A stretch of 33,975 nt of DNA from Bacteroidaceae bacterium (GCA_017531985.1 JAFXJY010000023.1:1-33975), one strand, 5' to 3'; positions 1 to 8,175 are shown, counted from the first letter of the stretch. The notes: generated by a model from the letters alone, not told the origin. Numbers and translations are program-made.

Positions 1-532
1 CTGTACTACGTCTCCGACGTAGTGGCGTATCCTGTCACCATATACCCCACGATTACGCACTGCGTGCTTCATCGTGGGGTTTCGATAGCGATACGTCTAC
101 GACGTATTGGTTGTTACCATCTTCGCCCCTGTGTTTTCGCGAGAAAATATAAGGGAGACGTCGAGCCTCAGCGAGACAGAGGGGTTAAAAAAATAATAAT
201 CAGATGGATAGACCATGCTCGCTTGAACGCATCCGTTAGGTCTCAACCCCTTCCCCCTGTGGGGACTTCCCTTATCTCGCTACCGCTCGCAGGGGCAGAA
301 AAGGTTACCTTTCGCCATTGTGTTTTCTCATAAGGTAGGGACGCACCAATGGTGCGTCCGGTTTTATATATTGATTTTCATATAATTATACCATCAACGC
401 ACCAGTGGTGCGTCCCTACGGCTGTGGGCTGACGCATTGGGATGATGGCACGTCCTCCGACGGACGAGGGTTGAATATCTATTGCGGATTATTACTACGA
501 CAAGAGGGTGAAATATAGTGTTTCCGAGAGGG
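1..532. other. Gene-free left edge rich in hairpins
   Basis: No convincing gene is seen here; the one open frame (22-333) has no recognisable domain and is broken up by hairpins. Three inverted repeats lie in a row: 5-12 with 16-23 (8-bp arms, 3-base loop), 45-53 with 71-79 (9-bp arms), and 91-97 with 101-107 (7-bp arms, 3-base loop). The first and third share the arm core TACGTC/GACGTA. The right part (284-428) is one copy of a dispersed repeat listed separately. The region lies downstream of the minus-strand HD-domain gene. Whether the hairpins act as RNA or DNA cannot be told. Confidence 0.5.
284..428 (+). repeat. Dispersed intergenic hairpin repeat, copy A
   Basis: About 145 bp resembling 18231-18376 in the same orientation, by eye roughly three-quarters or more identical. 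Shared landmarks in order are CGCTCGCAGGGGC, AAAAGGTTACCT, a hairpin with arms GGACGCACC/GGTGCGTCC (339-347 with 351-359), an AT-rich spacer containing ATATAATTATACCATCAACG, and a second hairpin ACGCACC/GGTGCGT (397-403 with 407-413). Both copies sit just beyond the 3' end of a minus-strand gene. This fits a REP- or MITE-like non-coding repeat. No transposase or clear target duplication is visible. Confidence 0.75.
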
Positions 533-1090
533 TTAATATCGCTCATTGACTTTGCCGAAGAGCTGTGCAAGGGCATCAAATCGAAGCAGATTATTTTCGC
601 CGAATCGTGCTACCGATGAACGCACCTGCTCATAAGTTCTCATGCGTGTAGGATGAGATTTAGAAAAGAAATTATCGGCATAGCACACCAATTTTTCTTC
701 TATTGTAACGGGCAACATATCGCGTTGCGGCAGTGGCAGATTCTGCCTTACTATATCTTCGACAGTCAATCCAACGCCTATGTGTCGCTCACACACAAGG
801 GCATGAGCCTCTAATCCTTCACTTCGCAACAACTCGGCACCTATCACTCCATGCTGCAAGTAAGGTGCTTCGCCATTACACAAGATAGATGGTGCATGTG
901 TGCGAAAGACGCCTATATCATGAAGCATGGCAGCTTCGTAAAGGAAAGTATAATCAATGTCAAGTTGTTGATGTGCAAGGGCTATCTCTTGTGCCAATTG
1001 TGCCACTTGTTGGCTATGCTTCCACACAAGTTGAAACAGATCACTCTGCGGTCGATAATACTTGGCAAATATGCGAGCTATATCAATCAT
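533..1090 (-). CDS. HD-domain metal-dependent hydrolase
   Basis: A 185-residue soluble protein of the HD superfamily. The metal-binding pattern is complete: H25 (KHSQQVA), H57-D58 (AMLHDIG), H80 (LQHGVIGAELL), H103 (CERHIG) and D139 (CYADNFFSK). Such folds hydrolyse phosphomonoesters or phosphodiesters, often of nucleotides; the substrate here is unknown. The start is the ATG at 1090 (MIDIARIF). A longer frame reaching 1138 would begin inside the ilvE terminator hairpin and adds a non-conserved extension, so it is rejected. The gene follows ilvE on the same strand, separated by that terminator, and no separate promoter is obvious, so it may depend on read-through. The fold assignment is firm; the function is not. 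Confidence 0.85.
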   Translation of the reverse strand: MIDIARIFAKYYRPQSDLFQLVWKHSQQVAQLAQEIALAHQQLDIDYTFLYEAAMLHDIGVFRTHAPSILCNGEAPYLQHGVIGAELLRSEGLEAHALVCERHIGVGLTVEDIVRQNLPLPQRDMLPVTIEEKLVCYADNFFSKSHPTRMRTYEQVRSSVARFGENNLLRFDALAQLFGKVNERY

Positions 1091-1105
1091 ACTGTTTTTT
1101 TTGAC

Positions 1106-1142
1106 AAAAAACGAGGTGCCACCCCGTATGGGTAGCACCTCG
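1106..1142 (-). terminator. Rho-independent terminator of ilvE
   Basis: A 13-bp stem (1112-1124 with 1130-1142) with a 5-base loop is followed, in the minus direction, by a run of six T (1111-1106). The single imperfect pair is a G.U wobble only in minus-strand RNA and a C/A clash on the plus strand. This assigns the terminator to ilvE, which ends at 1160. It lies just upstream of the HD-domain start codon. Confidence 0.85.
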
Positions 1143-1159
1143 CTATATAAAAAGTAATA

Positions 1160-2185
1160 TTATTCAAGAATATCGTTCCAACCAAAGATGTCTTCTGTCT
1201 CACCCTTACGGATAGCACAAAGCAAATCGTAAAGTTTACGGCAGCAAGGACCTACTGTACCATCGGTAGTGTAAGTGTAGCTTACACCACGAACGGGGTC
1301 GTCAATCTGAGAAATGGGGCTGATAACGGCAGCAGTACCGCAAGCAGCAGCCTCCTCAAATGTAGCCAATTCTTCTTCGAGAACGGGACGGCATTCAACC
1401 TTCATGCCGAGGTGCTCGGCGAGAGCTTGCAAGCACTTGTTGGTAATAGAAGGAAGGATTGAGTCGCTCTTAGGAGTGATGTAAGTATTGTCGCGGATAC
1501 CGAAGAAGTTGGCAGCACCACACTCATCAATATATTTTTTCTCTTTGGCATCAAGATAGATGGGATTTGAATAACCCTCTTCGTGAGCTATCACAGTAGA
1601 AGAAAGACTGGCAGCATAGTTACCACCTACTTTGTAACGACCAGTACCAAGGGGAGCTGCACGGTCATATTCACGCATGATACGCATCTTGGTGGGCTTA
1701 ATACCCTCTTTGAAATATGGACCTACGGGTGTTACAAAAACGATGAGAGTATATTCCTGAGCGGGCTTAACACCTACTTGTGCCGATGAACCGATAATAA
1801 GAGGACGAATGTACAATGAAGCATCGCTTTCATAGGGAGGAATAAAACGCTCATTTTTCTTTACTGCCAAACGAACAGCTTCCATGTAGAGTTCAATGGG
1901 CATTTCGGGCATAAGGATACCGCGGCAAGAAGTCTGCATACGCTCAGCACCGGCACGAAGACGGAAGATACGTATTTTACCATCTTTACCACGGAAGGCT
2001 TTCATACCTTCGAAGCACTCTTGACCATAGTGGAGGCAAGTAGCCGCCATGTGCAAGTCGATAGTTTTTTTGTCTGTCACTGTGAGTTCGCCCCACTTAC
2101 CATCTTTGTAAGTACAGCGTACGTTATAGTCGGTATCGATATATCCGAAACCAAGACTATTCCAATCAAGATTTGCGAGTTCCAT
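1160..2185 (-). CDS. ilvE: Branched-chain amino acid aminotransferase
   Basis: A fold-type IV PLP enzyme of 341 residues, the usual length for the longer branched-chain aminotransferases. It moves the amino group between glutamate and the 2-oxo acids of leucine, isoleucine and valine, the last biosynthetic step and first degradative step in the cytoplasm. Family landmarks are QECFEGMKAFRG near residue 55, the PLP lysine K185 in TGRYKVGGNYAAS, YLDAKEKKYIDECGAANFF near 215, and ECRPVLEEEL near 265. A Bacteroidota -7 box lies about 40 bases upstream and a strong terminator follows. Single-gene transcription is likely. The assignment is secure from sequence pattern. Confidence 0.95.
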   Translation of the reverse strand: MELANLDWNSLGFGYIDTDYNVRCTYKDGKWGELTVTDKKTIDLHMAATCLHYGQECFEGMKAFRGKDGKIRIFRLRAGAERMQTSCRGILMPEMPIELYMEAVRLAVKKNERFIPPYESDASLYIRPLIIGSSAQVGVKPAQEYTLIVFVTPVGPYFKEGIKPTKMRIMREYDRAAPLGTGRYKVGGNYAASLSSTVIAHEEGYSNPIYLDAKEKKYIDECGAANFFGIRDNTYITPKSDSILPSITNKCLQALAEHLGMKVECRPVLEEELATFEEAAACGTAAVISPISQIDDPVRGVSYTYTTDGTVGPCCRKLYDLLCAIRKGETEDIFGWNDILE

Positions 2186-2226
2186 AATATTTTTAAGTTT
2201 AGGTTTACTTTATAAATTTAAGTCTA

Positions 2227-2234
2227 CAAAGATA
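2227..2234 (-). promoter_or_regulatory. Putative ilvE promoter, -7 box
   Basis: TATCTTTG on the minus strand matches the Bacteroidota -7 consensus TAnnTTTG, about 41 bases upstream of the ilvE ATG. At the expected -33 distance there is only TTTT (2255-2258) rather than TTTG, so the upstream half is weak. Confidence 0.55.
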
Positions 2235-2323
2235 TATATTTTTCAAATACTATTAAAACTTTTTACTCATAATATTGTATAAAACTTTTATATCACTCGG
2301 CTAAGTAGCTAAAACCGAGTATT

Positions 2324-2638
2324 TCAGAAGGGATATTTACGTTTGGGATTCTTAGGGAACCATCCTTTACGGACACGCTCTTGTTGTTCGAACAACTCCT
2401 TAATCGTCCAAAAGGATGAGAACGAAAAGACTCCCAAGAGGGACGACCACATTACGTTTTCAACCCATATAGAGGCTATTACACCTATTATTCCCAATAG
2501 CAAAAATACCCACCAGCAGCCCACGCCCCAATGATAATGTGCCTTGATTACTATGGGATGAAATATCCCTATGATAAGAAATGTACTTACACCTATGACA
2601 AGTCCCAACAAATGATGGGCTGTAAGAAAATCAAGCAT
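2324..2638 (-). CDS. DUF4491 family small membrane protein
   Basis: A 104-residue integral membrane protein with about three hydrophobic segments (roughly residues 10-28, 38-58 and 62-78) and a basic, polar C-terminal tail. The patterns GVSTFLIIGIFHPIVIKAHY, GCWWVFLLLGI and IKELFEQQERVRKGWFPKNP are, from memory, hallmarks of the DUF4491 family, found in Bacteroidota and Firmicutes. Its function is unknown. It stands alone, with its own -33/-7 promoter upstream, 138 bp before ilvE on the same strand. Confidence 0.85.
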   Translation of the reverse strand: MLDFLTAHHLLGLVIGVSTFLIIGIFHPIVIKAHYHWGVGCWWVFLLLGIIGVIASIWVENVMWSSLLGVFSFSSFWTIKELFEQQERVRKGWFPKNPKRKYPF

Positions 2639-2668
2639 ACGTTTAATCTATTTTTTTTAATTTGGTGG

Positions 2669-2700
2669 CGAAGTTAGTAATAAGCCGATGACTATACAAA
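2669..2700 (-). promoter_or_regulatory. Putative promoter of the DUF4491 gene
   Basis: On the minus strand TTTG (2697-2700) is followed after 20 bases by TAACTTCG (2669-2676), one mismatch from the -7 consensus. The predicted transcription start is about 25 bases before the ATG at 2638. Confidence 0.55.
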
Positions 2701-2794
2701 GTTTTAGACTACATTTTTCAACCTAAAAATTCCACAAGACTTACGTCCGCCTAATATTTCGCTCCTTGATTTCACTATTCAACGAATTTCTTCC

Positions 2795-2886
2795 TATCTT
2801 TGCGGTAAACCGCGATGATACTATCACTCGCTGTGAAAAATATTCAAGCAAGCTTGATATTTCTCGCTCGCTTATCACTATCTTTG
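2795..2886 (+). promoter_or_regulatory. Two putative -7 boxes before the kinase-RapZ gene
   Basis: TATCTTTG occurs twice, at 2795-2802 and 2879-2886. The second lies 21 bases before the ATG at 2908 and would start transcription after the upstream in-frame ATG at 2815. This supports 2908 as the main start. Neither box has a well-placed TTTG at -33. Confidence 0.5.
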
Positions 2887-2907
2887 TTATCACAAACAGC
2901 AAATAAT

Positions 2908-4338
2908 ATGAAACAACTTAAAGATTTATATACGGCATATTATGGCACTCAGCCAACTATGGTACAACCACTGACGGCAGCCGGCTCGGCTCGGCGTTAC
3001 TATCGCATACAATCGGGTGGCACATCATCAGTGGGTGTTGTGGGCGAAAGTGTCGACGAAAATCGGGCATTCGTCACGTTGTCACAACATTTGTACGAAG
3101 CCGGACTGCCTGTGCCGAAAGTCTTGTGCGTGAGTGAAGATGGCTTGCGATATCTTCAAACCGACTTGGGCAACACTTCACTATACGACTATTTGGCACC
3201 TTGCCGCAAGAGCGGTGAATGGAATGAAAAATCTACTAAAATCTTATCTCAAACCATTCAGTCGCTGGTAAGTATTCAGGTCGAAGGTCATCGTAACATG
3301 GACTACTCGCAGTGCTATCCTTCGGGTATTTTTGACGAACGTACCATCATGTACGACCTCAACTATTTTAAATACTGTTTTCTCAAAGCTACCGGAGTTA
3401 ATTTTCATGAAAATAAGTTGCAGGACGATTTCGAACTCCTGACAGAACATCTTCTGAAAGCCGAGCCACAGGGATTTATGTACCGCGATTTTCAGAGTCG
3501 CAATGTAATGATTGTGGACGAGAAACCATATTTCATCGACTTTCAAGGAGGACGTTATGGTGCGGTCCACTACGATGTAGCCTCATTCTTGTGGCAATCG
3601 CGAGCCCAATACCCCATCGCACTGCGTCAACGACTCACACATGAATATATCGCAACACTTCGTCTCTATTATCCGCATCTCAACGAAGAGAGGTTTATCC
3701 AAGAATTAAAACTTTTTGTACTCTTCCGTACTATGCAAGTTTTAGGGGCTTACGGTTTCAGAGGATACTTCGAACGTAAAGAGTTATTTCTACAAAGTAT
3801 ACCTCAGAGCATCGACATTGTGCGTTCACTACTTGATGAGGGCGTTGCCCAACCCTACCCTCACCTGCACGCCACGCTGCAAGCCGTATGCGACCTACCT
3901 TGCTTTCACGCCAAGGCACCTCGCAATGCATTGTGTGTCACCGTTTATAGCTTCTCTTACAAAAAAGGACTTCCCGGAGACGATAGCGGGAACGGAGGTG
4001 GATATATATTTGACTGCCGAGCCATCCACAACCCTGGACGCTATGAACAATATAAGTCTCTTACCGGTAACGATGCTGCTGTTATAGAATTTCTCGAAAA
4101 GGACGGCGAGATACTTTCGTTCCTCGACCACACATACGCCTTGGTCGATGCATCGATCGAACGATATTTGAGCAGAGGTTTTACTTCGTTGCAAGTCTCT
4201 TTCGGCTGTACAGGAGGGCAACACCGATCGGTCTATTCGGCACAAGCCTTGGCACAGCATATACATCGCAAATACAATATAGAAGTACAACTCATTCATC
4301 GCGAGCAAAACATTACTCAACATTTTATGCCTCTTTAA
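2908..4338 (+). CDS. Sugar-kinase-like phosphotransferase fused to RapZ C-terminal domain
   Basis: A 476-residue two-domain protein. Residues ~1-310 are an aminoglycoside-phosphotransferase/choline-kinase fold: nucleotide-binding lobe with AAGSARRYYRI near 24, catalytic loop YRDFQSRN (192-199, base D194) and metal-binding DFQ (211-213). Residues ~341-470 match the RapZ C-terminal domain: YSFSYKKGLP, FDCRAIHNPG, LTGNDAAVIEFL and GCTGGQHRS (433-441). The N-terminal P-loop half of RapZ is absent. By family analogy with AmgK the kinase may phosphorylate N-acetylmuramate or GlcNAc at the anomeric carbon. E. coli RapZ senses glucosamine-6-phosphate through this domain, so allosteric sensing is a fair inference. 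Four bases separate it from the nucleotidyltransferase gene. An upstream ATG (2815) would add 31 non-conserved residues. Confidence 0.85.
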   Translation: MKQLKDLYTAYYGTQPTMVQPLTAAGSARRYYRIQSGGTSSVGVVGESVDENRAFVTLSQHLYEAGLPVPKVLCVSEDGLRYLQTDLGNTSLYDYLAPCRKSGEWNEKSTKILSQTIQSLVSIQVEGHRNMDYSQCYPSGIFDERTIMYDLNYFKYCFLKATGVNFHENKLQDDFELLTEHLLKAEPQGFMYRDFQSRNVMIVDEKPYFIDFQGGRYGAVHYDVASFLWQSRAQYPIALRQRLTHEYIATLRLYYPHLNEERFIQELKLFVLFRTMQVLGAYGFRGYFERKELFLQSIPQSIDIVRSLLDEGVAQPYPHLHATLQAVCDLPCFHAKAPRNALCVTVYSFSYKKGLPGDDSGNGGGYIFDCRAIHNPGRYEQYKSLTGNDAAVIEFLEKDGEILSFLDHTYALVDASIERYLSRGFTSLQVSFGCTGGQHRSVYSAQALAQHIHRKYNIEVQLIHREQNITQHFMPL

Positions 4339-4342
4339 CACT

Positions 4343-5065
4343 ATGCAAGCTATGATTTTTGCAGCCGGGTTAGGAACCCGACTACGTCCTATCACCGATA
4401 CAGTACCCAAGGCACTCGTCCCTGTCAACGGCAAGCCCTTGCTACACCATTTGTTGGTAAAACTACAACAAGCCGGCTGCTCTTATGTAGTTATTAATGT
4501 ACATCATCTGGCTCATCTCATCAAGGAGTATATCGCCACACATGACTACGGCATGCACATTGTCATATCAGACGAAAGCGAACAATTATTAGACACCGGT
4601 GGTGGTCTGCGACATGCGGCACCGTTGTTTCGAGGCGACGAACCCATTCTGGTTCACAATGCCGATATATTATCAAATATCGACTTGAAACAGCTCCTTG
4701 CAGCACACACACCCGACCGTCTCGCCACCGTTGTAACCAGCGAGAGAGAGAGTAGTAGATACTTGTTTTTCGATGAAAATAACCTTCTGAAAGGGTGGTG
4801 CAACACTAAAAGCGGAGAGCTAAAACCTTGCAACTTAGATGTCACTCGGCTGCGTAAATCAGCCTTTGCCGGCATTCACGTTGTATCGCCTCACATCTTT
4901 ACATTGATGCAACCACAACCCGACAAGTTCTCTATCATTAATTTCTATCTCGACATGATGGACTCACACTCGATAGCCAGCTATACACCTCACAATTTCG
5001 CGATGTTGGATGTTGGAAAAATTGATAGTCTTGCAGCTGCCGAGCAATTTATATCGACGTTATAA
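4343..5065 (+). CDS. Sugar-1-phosphate nucleotidyltransferase (MurU-like)
   Basis: A 240-residue GT-A fold nucleotidyltransferase. The N terminus has the signature FAAGLGTRLRPITDTVPKALVPV, which binds the nucleotide triphosphate; DTGGGLRHA lies near residue 85 and the metal-site region VHNADILSNIDL near 108. Its length fits MurU and short NTP transferases rather than the larger GlmU or GalU. It is translationally close to the kinase-RapZ gene (4-base gap). The pair parallels the AmgK-MurU route, in which a free amino sugar is phosphorylated at C1 and converted to a UDP-sugar without passing through GlcN-6-P. The substrate is inferred from the neighbour only. Confidence 0.85.
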   Translation: MQAMIFAAGLGTRLRPITDTVPKALVPVNGKPLLHHLLVKLQQAGCSYVVINVHHLAHLIKEYIATHDYGMHIVISDESEQLLDTGGGLRHAAPLFRGDEPILVHNADILSNIDLKQLLAAHTPDRLATVVTSERESSRYLFFDENNLLKGWCNTKSGELKPCNLDVTRLRKSAFAGIHVVSPHIFTLMQPQPDKFSIINFYLDMMDSHSIASYTPHNFAMLDVGKIDSLAAAEQFISTL

Positions 5066-5156
5066 CAACCACAACCTCGACAACGCGTGTACATTCAGCC
5101 GCTATCGAACCACGCAAAGCATACCGAATTTATTATTATTCAGGATATTAGCTTAT

Positions 5157-5190
5157 AAAAAAAAGAATTGATTGTCTCTCGACAACCAAT
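5157..5190 (-). terminator. Rho-independent terminator with GAGA tetraloop
   Basis: A 10-bp stem (5190-5181 with 5176-5167) closed by a GAGA tetraloop is followed by TC and eight T on the minus strand. One pair is G.U on the minus strand but A/C on the plus strand, so transcription is from the minus strand. It ends the candidate small RNA and could also stop clpB read-through. Confidence 0.8.
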
Positions 5191-5229
5191 CTTAGTTAAC
5201 CTTAATCTTAATCTAATACTATGAAAAAC
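5157..5229 (-). ncRNA. Candidate small RNA with its own promoter and terminator
   Basis: The minus strand of the gap between the nucleotidyltransferase and clpB holds a complete small transcription unit without an open frame. TGTG (5264-5267), 20 bases and TATCTTTG (5236-5243) form a promoter. About 7 bases later a ~73-base transcript would begin and end at the terminator at 5157-5190. The body carries repeated ATTAAGATTAAGG-like runs. No known RNA family is recognised. The alternative is a distal terminator of clpB plus a chance promoter match. Confidence 0.4.
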
Positions 5230-5235
5230 ACTTGG

Positions 5236-5267
5236 CAAAGATAAAGAATAATCTGTTATTAAACACA
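5236..5267 (-). promoter_or_regulatory. Putative promoter of the small RNA
   Basis: A perfect -7 box TATCTTTG (5236-5243) lies 20 bases from TGTG (5264-5267), one mismatch from the -33 TTTG. It points away from clpB and has no gene below it before the terminator. Confidence 0.5.
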
Positions 5268-5385
5268 TTTTTACAACATAAAAAAACAATGTTTTTAAAT
5301 AATTTAACAACCAATTCTCATAAATATTACATTTCATAGAAAAAACAACCACTTTAATTATAAAATAAAACATCTACCATACACC

Positions 5386-5423
5386 GAGAGTGAGCAGATA
5401 TGTTGCCACATCCACTCACTCTC
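5386..5423 (-). terminator. Hairpin downstream of clpB
   Basis: Nine-base perfect arms (5386-5394 with 5415-5423) enclose a 20-base loop, about 54 bases beyond the clpB stop codon. No T run follows directly, so it may stabilise the 3' end rather than terminate. The rest of the 5066-5476 gap is AT-rich and holds only the small-RNA unit. Confidence 0.35.
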
Positions 5424-5476
5424 TATTGGGGATTTCCATGAGTCACTTTCGAGTAACCAACGGAAGCTAACTCGCC

Positions 5477-8065
5477 TTAATTATTAAAAACCAGCTCATC
5501 ATCAGCCACATCGACAATAATGGGGCGATTGTTATCGATTTTTCCGGCAAGTAATTCCTTCGACAGCGTGTTGAGCAGTTGTCGTTGTATAACCCTCTTC
5601 ACAGGTCGGGCTCCATACTCGGGGTCGTATCCTTCGCGAGTGAGTAACGCCACGGCAGCATCACTGACCACCAACTGCACTCCATTCTTCGCCAACATGC
5701 CGCGTACGGCGTCTATCTGCATAGTTACAATTTCGCGAATTTCACTTTCACTAAGGGGCGTAAACATGATGGTCTCATCGATACGATTAAGAAACTCAGG
5801 ACGGATGGTTTGACGCAGCATTCCGACAACGGCATCGCGAGTTTCTTCGATAATATGTTCACGATTGTCGGGTGTAATCTTCGAGAAATTATCACGAATG
5901 AGATGCGAACCCATATTGGAAGTCATGATAATAATAGTATTCTTGAAGTTGACAAGCCGTCCTTTATTGTCGGTAAGACGTCCATCATCAAGCACCTGTA
6001 ATAGCACATTAAAAATGTCGGGATGAGCCTTCTCTATCTCATCAAAGAGAACGACCGAATAGGGTTTGCGACGAATCGCCTCGGTGAGTTGTCCACCCTC
6101 GTCGTAACCGACATATCCCGGAGGCGAACCTATGAGACGAGTAGCACTGAATTTCTCTTGGTATTCGCTCATGTCGATGCGTGTCAGCATATTTTCATCG
6201 TCAAACAAGTATTCGGCAAGAGCCTTAGCCAACTCGGTTTTTCCCACACCGGTTGTACCCAAGAAGATAAACGAACCGATGGGTCGACGAGGGTCATTGA
6301 GTCCGGCACGACTCCGACGCACAGCATCGGAGATGGCTCGGATAGCTTCGTCTTGTCCCACAACACGACGGTGCAACTCCTCTTCAAGGTGTAACAACTT
6401 CTCCCGTTCGCTTTGCAACATCTTGTTTACAGGTATTCCTGTCCATCGAGACACAATATCGGCTATATCCTCAGCCTCTACCTCCTCCTTTATCATAGCC
6501 TTGTCACCTTGCATCGCGTGCAGGCGAGCTTGCACTTCGGCAATATCATCCTCTTTCTCTTTTATCTTGGCATATCGTATCTCAGCCACACGACCATAGT
6601 CACCTTCACGCTCGGCACGTTCGGCTTCGAAGCGAAGATTTTCGATATCTATTTTATCCTGTTGAATACGATTGACAAGTTCTTTCTCGGCAGTCCATTT
6701 AGCATGCAACTGAGTTTCCTCCTCGCGTAAGTCGGCAATCTCGCGACCCAGCGAGTCAAGTTTATCTTTATCATTCTCTCGCTTGATAGCCTCTCGTTCT
6801 ATTTCTAATTGTTTAAGTTTGCGGCTTATCTCATCCAATGCCTCAGGTACCGAATCGACCTCGAGACGCAACTTGGCAGCAGCCTCATCAATCAGATCGA
6901 TAGCTTTGTCGGGCAAGAAGCGGTCGGTAATATAGCGTTGTGACAATTGTACGGCAGCAATAATTGCATCGTCTTTGATACGAACTTTGTGATGATTTTC
7001 GTAACGTTCTTTCAACCCACGCAGTATCGATATAGTACTTAATTCATCGGGTTCATTGACCATCACTATCTGAAAGCGACGTTCGAGAGCCTTATCTTTT
7101 TCGAAATACTTTTGATACTCATCGAGCGTAGTAGCACCAATTGAACGCAATTCGCCGCGTGCCAACGCCGGTTTTAGAATATTGGCAGCATCCATTGCAC
7201 CTTCACTTTTACCCGCTCCCACAAGGGTATGTATCTCATCGATAAAGAGGATTATCTCGCCATTGGCATCTATCACCTCATTGACAACAGCTTTCAGTCG
7301 CTCTTCAAATTCGCCTTTATACTTAGCACCGGCTATCAATGCTCCCATATCGAGCGAAAATATCTGCTTCGTCTTTAAGTTTTCAGGCACATCACCACGC
7401 ACAATGCGGTGAGCCAACCCCTCGGCAATGGCAGTCTTTCCGGTACCGGGTTCTCCTATGAGAATAGGATTATTCTTGGTGCGACGACTGAGTATTTGTA
7501 ACACGCGACGAATCTCTTCATCACGACCTATTACAGGATCTAACTTACCGGTTCTTGCTCGTTCATTTAGGTTGATTGCATATTTCGACAAGGCATCATA
7601 GGTGTTTTCGGCACCTTGGTCGGTTACTTTTTTACCCCGTCGCAACTCATCGATGGCTGCTCCTATACCCTTCTCGGTAGCACCAGCATCGACAAGATAA
7701 GCCGAAGCCTCACTCTTGACGAGCAGCAAGGCCATCAATAGGGCTTCGATAGCAACAAAACGATCGCCCAACTTGTCGGAGTATTCCTTGGCTCGTTGCA
7801 ACACCTGATTAACCTCACGACTCAGATAAGGCTCACCACCACTCACTCGCGGTTGTGACGAAATAGAACGCTCACACCATTGCAGCAAAGATTGCTTGCT
7901 GATACTTAACTTCTGGAATATAAAATCGACCAGACTATCACCCACCTCCACAACGGCACGCAACAGATGCACCGGTTCGACCGACTGTCCGCCATGCGAT
8001 GTCGTGTAGTCGACCGCCTTCTGTATAGCCTCTTGCGACTTAATGGTAAATTGATTAAAATTCAT
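5477..8065 (-). CDS. clpB: ATP-dependent protein disaggregase ClpB
   Basis: A full-length Hsp100 chaperone of 862 residues that, with DnaK, extracts proteins from aggregates in the cytoplasm. Order of domains: double Clp-N repeat (1-145), first AAA module with Walker A GEPGTGKT (204-211), the coiled-coil middle domain (~410-520) that distinguishes ClpB from ClpA and ClpC, second AAA module with GTTGVGKT near 605, and the C-terminal small domain. The middle domain and the monocistronic setting argue against a type VI secretion ClpV. Unusually for this phylum it has a strong Shine-Dalgarno sequence (8073-8080). Its predicted leader is about 140 bases. No clear CIRCE operator was found. Confidence 0.97.
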   Translation of the reverse strand: MNFNQFTIKSQEAIQKAVDYTTSHGGQSVEPVHLLRAVVEVGDSLVDFIFQKLSISKQSLLQWCERSISSQPRVSGGEPYLSREVNQVLQRAKEYSDKLGDRFVAIEALLMALLLVKSEASAYLVDAGATEKGIGAAIDELRRGKKVTDQGAENTYDALSKYAINLNERARTGKLDPVIGRDEEIRRVLQILSRRTKNNPILIGEPGTGKTAIAEGLAHRIVRGDVPENLKTKQIFSLDMGALIAGAKYKGEFEERLKAVVNEVIDANGEIILFIDEIHTLVGAGKSEGAMDAANILKPALARGELRSIGATTLDEYQKYFEKDKALERRFQIVMVNEPDELSTISILRGLKERYENHHKVRIKDDAIIAAVQLSQRYITDRFLPDKAIDLIDEAAAKLRLEVDSVPEALDEISRKLKQLEIEREAIKRENDKDKLDSLGREIADLREEETQLHAKWTAEKELVNRIQQDKIDIENLRFEAERAEREGDYGRVAEIRYAKIKEKEDDIAEVQARLHAMQGDKAMIKEEVEAEDIADIVSRWTGIPVNKMLQSEREKLLHLEEELHRRVVGQDEAIRAISDAVRRSRAGLNDPRRPIGSFIFLGTTGVGKTELAKALAEYLFDDENMLTRIDMSEYQEKFSATRLIGSPPGYVGYDEGGQLTEAIRRKPYSVVLFDEIEKAHPDIFNVLLQVLDDGRLTDNKGRLVNFKNTIIIMTSNMGSHLIRDNFSKITPDNREHIIEETRDAVVGMLRQTIRPEFLNRIDETIMFTPLSESEIREIVTMQIDAVRGMLAKNGVQLVVSDAAVALLTREGYDPEYGARPVKRVIQRQLLNTLSKELLAGKIDNNRPIIVDVADDELVFNN

Positions 8066-8072
8066 ATCTTTT

Positions 8073-8080
8073 TCTCCTTT
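8073..8080 (-). promoter_or_regulatory. Strong Shine-Dalgarno site of clpB
   Basis: AAAGGAGA on the minus strand lies 7 bases before the clpB ATG (8065). Most other genes in the window lack such a sequence, as is usual in Bacteroidota, so this one stands out and fixes the clpB start. Confidence 0.7.
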
Positions 8081-8175
8081 CTTACTTTCTTAATATTGAT
8101 TGATACTTTGAAGGTATGTTCTATAAATACTTGTAACCTGTTATTAAAACATTACATCCACAACGATGTTCGCTT

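Noticed and set aside
22..333. Open frame of 103 codons at the left edge
   Set aside because: It runs through strong hairpins, has no recognisable domain, and shows no promoter or start-site support.
3895..4434. 179-codon minus-strand open frame
   Set aside because: It is antisense to the RapZ domain and the start of the nucleotidyltransferase, both strongly supported.
5140..5373. Small minus-strand open frame of 77 codons
   Set aside because: AT-rich, overlaps the small-RNA promoter and terminator, and has no protein-like features.
6132..6599. 155-codon open frame antisense to clpB
   Set aside because: A shadow of the conserved ClpB reading frame, with Ser-rich composition and no domain.
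5477..8065. ClpV of a type VI secretion system
   Set aside because: The protein has the long ClpB middle domain and no secretion genes are nearby.
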